The notes under the pieces are model-generated. The model saw only the letters and a program-made list of their open reading frames with translations, had not been told where the DNA came from and ran no database searches. Shown here one piece after another: positions 61,378 to 64,000 of a stretch of 64,000 nt of DNA. Source of the stretch: Cryobacterium glaciale. GTDB lineage: Bacteria > Actinomycetota > Actinomycetes > Actinomycetales > Microbacteriaceae. Numbering within the stretch: the stretch's first letter is position 1; each line of letters starts with the position of its first letter. Made by a program: the position numbers and the translations under genes. The stretch covers positions 24,883-88,882 of the forward strand of contig NZ_SOEY01000002.1 in the NCBI RefSeq assembly GCF_004402535.1, read 5' to 3'.

Positions 61378-62529
61378 CTACTCTTTCGCGAGTGCCATCA
61401 GGCGACGCTTGGTGATCACGGTCTTCATGATCTGGGCCGTGCCGTCGCCGATCTGCAGACCAAGAAGGTCACGCAGCCGCTGCTCAAACGGAAGCTCATT
61501 CGAGTATCCGCCGTGACCGTGGGAGAGCAGGCACTTCATCACGATGTCATAGGCCAACTTGGGTGCCCACCACTTGCACATCGCGGCTTGCGAGGTGTGG
61601 GGAGCACCCTGGTCTTTGAGCCACAGCGTCTGCAAACACAGCAGCCGCGCCGCTTCGTAGTGCGTTTCTGCCTCCGCGAGGGGGAACGCCACGCCCTGGT
61701 GTTCGACGAGCGCCTGGCCGAAGCTGCGCCGAGTACTGACGTAGGCCCAGGTTTCATCCAGTGATTTTCGCGCGACCGCGAGGCTCTGCAACCCGATGAG
61801 CGCCCGACTGTAGTCAAAACCAGACATGACCTGTGAGAACCCGCGGTTCTCCTCTCCCAGAAGATGCGACTCCGGCACGCGGGTGCCGTCGAAGTGGATG
61901 GTTCCGCGCCCCGCAGCTCGACCACCATGGTCGTTGAATGCGCTTCGAGTCACCGTGGGGTCGTCGAGCGGGACTAGGAAGGCACTCACGCCGCGCGAGC
62001 GCGAGTCAGGAGTGCCGGTTCGGCCGAACACGACCGCGACATCCGCTTGAGTTGCCATGCTGATCGAGGTCTTCTCGCCGGTCAGAACGTACTCGTTGCC
62101 GTCCTTACGCGCATTGAGCGTGAGGTTTGCGGCATCGGATCCACCACTGGGCTCCGTGAGTGCCACGCACGGGATTACCTCACCGGCCAGCATCCCCCTG
62201 ATCCAGGGCTGCACGACCTCGGCCCGGCCATAGTTGTGCATGATCTGAGCTGCGAGCGATACCGTCACCGGGATATAGCCGAGGTTGTAATCGTCGCCAC
62301 TCAGGGCTTCGAGAACGAGGCCGGCGGTGAGGCAGTCGAGCCCGAGACCACCGACCTCCTCCGGCAGTTCAACGCCGAAGAACCCCAGGCTGCCCATCTC
62401 AACGAGGGTCGCCCGGTCGAATTTTCCCTCGTTCTCCCGTTGCTGATAATAGGGGGCGATGCGTTCGGCGGCGAACGTGCGAGCAACCTGCACGAGGTCT
62501 GACTGCTCTTCGGTTATGGCAAAGTCCAT
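61378..62529 (-). CDS. acyl-CoA dehydrogenase
   Basis: 383 residues from ATG 62529. Family segments are FAITEEQSDLVQVARTFAAERIAPYY, CVALTEPSGGSDAANL (FAD/substrate), GEKTSISMATQADVAVVFGRT and HGHGGYSNELPFEQRLRD near the catalytic region. It would oxidise an acyl- or cycloalkyl-carboxyl-CoA to the enoyl-CoA. The substrate is not predictable. It is the third gene of a minus-strand group with the LLM and hydrolase genes. Confidence 0.9.
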   Translation of the reverse strand: MDFAITEEQSDLVQVARTFAAERIAPYYQQRENEGKFDRATLVEMGSLGFFGVELPEEVGGLGLDCLTAGLVLEALSGDDYNLGYIPVTVSLAAQIMHNYGRAEVVQPWIRGMLAGEVIPCVALTEPSGGSDAANLTLNARKDGNEYVLTGEKTSISMATQADVAVVFGRTGTPDSRSRGVSAFLVPLDDPTVTRSAFNDHGGRAAGRGTIHFDGTRVPESHLLGEENRGFSQVMSGFDYSRALIGLQSLAVARKSLDETWAYVSTRRSFGQALVEHQGVAFPLAEAETHYEAARLLCLQTLWLKDQGAPHTSQAAMCKWWAPKLAYDIVMKCLLSHGHGGYSNELPFEQRLRDLLGLQIGDGTAQIMKTVITKRRLMALAKE

Positions 62530-62584
62530 GCTGCGTTTCTCTCTTTCGATTTGATGGGTGTGACGACACTGTCGGTGCTGCGAG

Positions 62585-63580
62585 TTACAAAAATCTGGGC
62601 TTGAAGCCGGCAAATAGTTTTTCCGTCGTGTTGCCGCTTCCGACTGGAACTGCGATAGCGCGTACTCCAGCTGCGGCGATCTCTTCGAACCGGCGATGAC
62701 ATTCTTCGGCGGTCCCCATGATGACTAATTCTTCCAACAGCCCGGGTGGAAGCAGGACCGCGGCCTCGGTCGGTGAAGCCACTCGAACAGCCTCGAGGTC
62801 CCACCCAAGCCGACAAAGATTGTCGGCGTAGGTGGGGACCCGGCAATAACTCGTGACTTCACGGCGGATCGCCGCGAGATCGTCGGCCGTGGGATCGAAG
62901 CACACCCGCTGCGTCAGGAGTGTCTGAAACCCCGGCCTGGCTGTCGCCGCGGCGGCCGCGATCTCGCGCGCGTGCGCGAGGGGCACCAGATTGAGGATGA
63001 GACCATCAGCGTGTTCGATAGCCGTCTGGATCATCATCGGGCCCAGTGCCGCGAGGAGCACGGGTGGCCGAACCTGCGGAGCATCGATTCTCAGGTTCTG
63101 CACGGCAGGATTGCCGGCGTGCTCGACGAGGAGACCGCTCAGCGCACTCTCGATGACGTCTAGCACCCCGGCAGAAGTCGCGGCCGGCCCTGTTACGGCG
63201 CGATCATGACGGACCGAGACAATCGCCGGGGTACTCACCCCGATCCCCAATGCAAAGCGCCCGGGAGCAAGCTGGGCCATGGTCGTGGCCGTCATGGCCA
63301 GCAACGCTGCACTGCGCGTGGTCACCGGAACAATCGACGTACCGAGGCGCAGACGCTCCGTGCGCTGGGATATTGCGCCGAGCAGGGCGAACGCATCGAG
63401 GGAGAGCACCTCGGAAACCCAGATTCCGGTCCACCCATCCTTCTCTGCCTGGATGGACAGCTCCAGAATCTGGGCCGCGCCGAGGCCGCGGGCAGGAAGA
63501 GCAACTTCATAGCCAAAGCCCTCCCAGAACCCGGGAAAGGTTCGTACGACGCCCGCGACCCCGACTAACGGTCGATTCAA
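62585..63580 (-). CDS. LLM-class flavin-dependent oxidoreductase
   Basis: 331 residues. The luciferase-like TIM barrel is seen in DGWTGIWVSEVLSLDAFALLGAISQRTERLRLGTSIVPV and APGRFALGIGVSTP. Such proteins use F420 or FMN as monooxygenases or dehydrogenases. The TTG start at 63580 overlaps the stop of the hydrolase gene (TTGA), implying coupled translation. The precise reaction is unknown. Confidence 0.85.
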   Translation of the reverse strand: MNRPLVGVAGVVRTFPGFWEGFGYEVALPARGLGAAQILELSIQAEKDGWTGIWVSEVLSLDAFALLGAISQRTERLRLGTSIVPVTTRSAALLAMTATTMAQLAPGRFALGIGVSTPAIVSVRHDRAVTGPAATSAGVLDVIESALSGLLVEHAGNPAVQNLRIDAPQVRPPVLLAALGPMMIQTAIEHADGLILNLVPLAHAREIAAAAATARPGFQTLLTQRVCFDPTADDLAAIRREVTSYCRVPTYADNLCRLGWDLEAVRVASPTEAAVLLPPGLLEELVIMGTAEECHRRFEEIAAAGVRAIAVPVGSGNTTEKLFAGFKPRFL

Positions 63581-64000
63581 TGCCCGGTGCTCATGTATTT
63601 CTCAAAGTCCGGTGCGCGCTTTTCAGCGAATGCAGCGGCACCCTCCTTGGCCTCTTCCGTGGCCACGAACAGATCAAGACCAGCGTTGGCCATCTTCTCC
63701 AGACCAGCATGGTGAGCTGTGTCGGCGTTGAAGGAGAACTTCAGGAACTTCAATGCCGTTGGACTCATATCATTCAGCTCAGCGGCCCATGCTTTCGCGG
63801 TGGCCATGAGCTGGTCCGGCGGCACTACCGCGTTGACCAGGCCCCACTCGAGGGCCTGCGCGGCGGTGTACTTGCGGCAGAAATACCAGATCTCGCGAGC
63901 ACGTTTCTGACCGATGATTCGAGCGAGATAGTTTGTTCCATAGCCGGCGTCGAAGGAGCCGACGCGCGGGCCAGCCTGGCCGAAGAGCGCGGTTTCAGAG
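63577..64000 (-). CDS. MenB/BadI-like crotonase-fold hydrolase (5' end beyond window)
   Basis: The C-terminal ~140 residues are in the window. FDAGYGTNYLARIIGQKRAR, EIWYFCRKYTAAQALEWGLV and SPTALKFLKFSFNADTAHHA are typical of the group containing naphthoyl-CoA synthase MenB and the ring-opening 2-ketocyclohexanecarboxyl-CoA hydrolase BadI. The catabolic neighbours favour a ring-cleaving (BadI-like) role over menaquinone synthesis, but this is inference. It ends EKYMSTGH. Confidence 0.8.
   Translation of the reverse strand, partial: SETALFGQAGPRVGSFDAGYGTNYLARIIGQKRAREIWYFCRKYTAAQALEWGLVNAVVPPDQLMATAKAWAAELNDMSPTALKFLKFSFNADTAHHAGLEKMANAGLDLFVATEEAKEGAAAFAEKRAPDFEKYMSTGH

Overview
The window is high-GC DNA from an actinobacterium, most likely a Microbacteriaceae-type soil or cold-environment genus. 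This family call is inference. It rests on the GC content, frequent GTG starts with 4-base stop/start overlaps, arsenate reductases of the actinobacterial thiol type, a DevR/DevS-like hypoxia system and COG2345-type regulators. About 54 kb looks like native backbone. Two stretches, about 11.3-14.3 kb and about 54-64 kb, look acquired.

Layout. 1-3.1 kb: the end of a tRNA-Ser, a membrane TPR protein coupled to an AAA ATPase, and a DinB-like protein. 3.1-15.3 kb: molybdate uptake (modABC) with a HTH-Mop regulator, then molybdenum-cofactor assembly (moeB, moeA, moaC, mobA, DUF6457, moaD, and the oppositely oriented moaE and mog). A foreign TetR/nitrilase/permease module sits beside moaD and is followed by a second, imperfect copy of the moaD 3' end. 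15.5-25.8 kb: nitrate transporter narK, a tiny zinc ribbon, an FAD reductase, DUF488 and narGHJI, the molybdoenzyme that uses the cofactor made next door. 25.9-31 kb: two paralogous Cys-rich ArsR-type regulators bracketing a 2-oxoacid dehydrogenase operon (E1 alpha, E1 beta, E2). 31-38.7 kb: KtrAB potassium uptake, a small membrane protein, an FAD amine-oxidase-like protein with a PAP2 phosphatase, a Bcr/CflA exporter and an epimerase.

38.9-47.9 kb is a stress-resistance block: an anchored thioredoxin-fold protein, a tandem FluC pair behind a fluoride riboswitch, a universal stress protein, the ars operon (arsR, acr3, two arsC), a sulfane-sulfur operon (CoA-disulfide reductase-rhodanese, rhodanese, CstR-like repressor), and a copper locus (copZ, csoR) whose copA is a deletion remnant. 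47.9-54 kb is a hypoxia regulon: devR, devS, two universal stress proteins, a zinc alcohol dehydrogenase and a broken flavodoxin, with four Dos-box-like sites. With narGHJI this suggests survival under low oxygen with nitrate.

54-64 kb is a catabolic island: SDR dehydrogenase, TetR regulator, enoyl-CoA hydratase, a LivKHMGF-type ABC importer and, convergently, an acyl-CoA dehydrogenase, an LLM flavin oxidoreductase and a MenB/BadI-like hydrolase cut by the window edge. A 16-bp motif precedes three of its genes. The enzyme set resembles import and CoA-dependent ring opening of a cyclic acid, but the substrate cannot be read from the sequence.

Two unusual repeat systems run through the backbone. 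One is a decamer, RCGGATGCC with flanks, often in inverted pairs and missing from both acquired stretches. The other is a roughly 70-bp GGGCCC-rich hairpin element at gene 3' ends, whose stems show compensatory changes.
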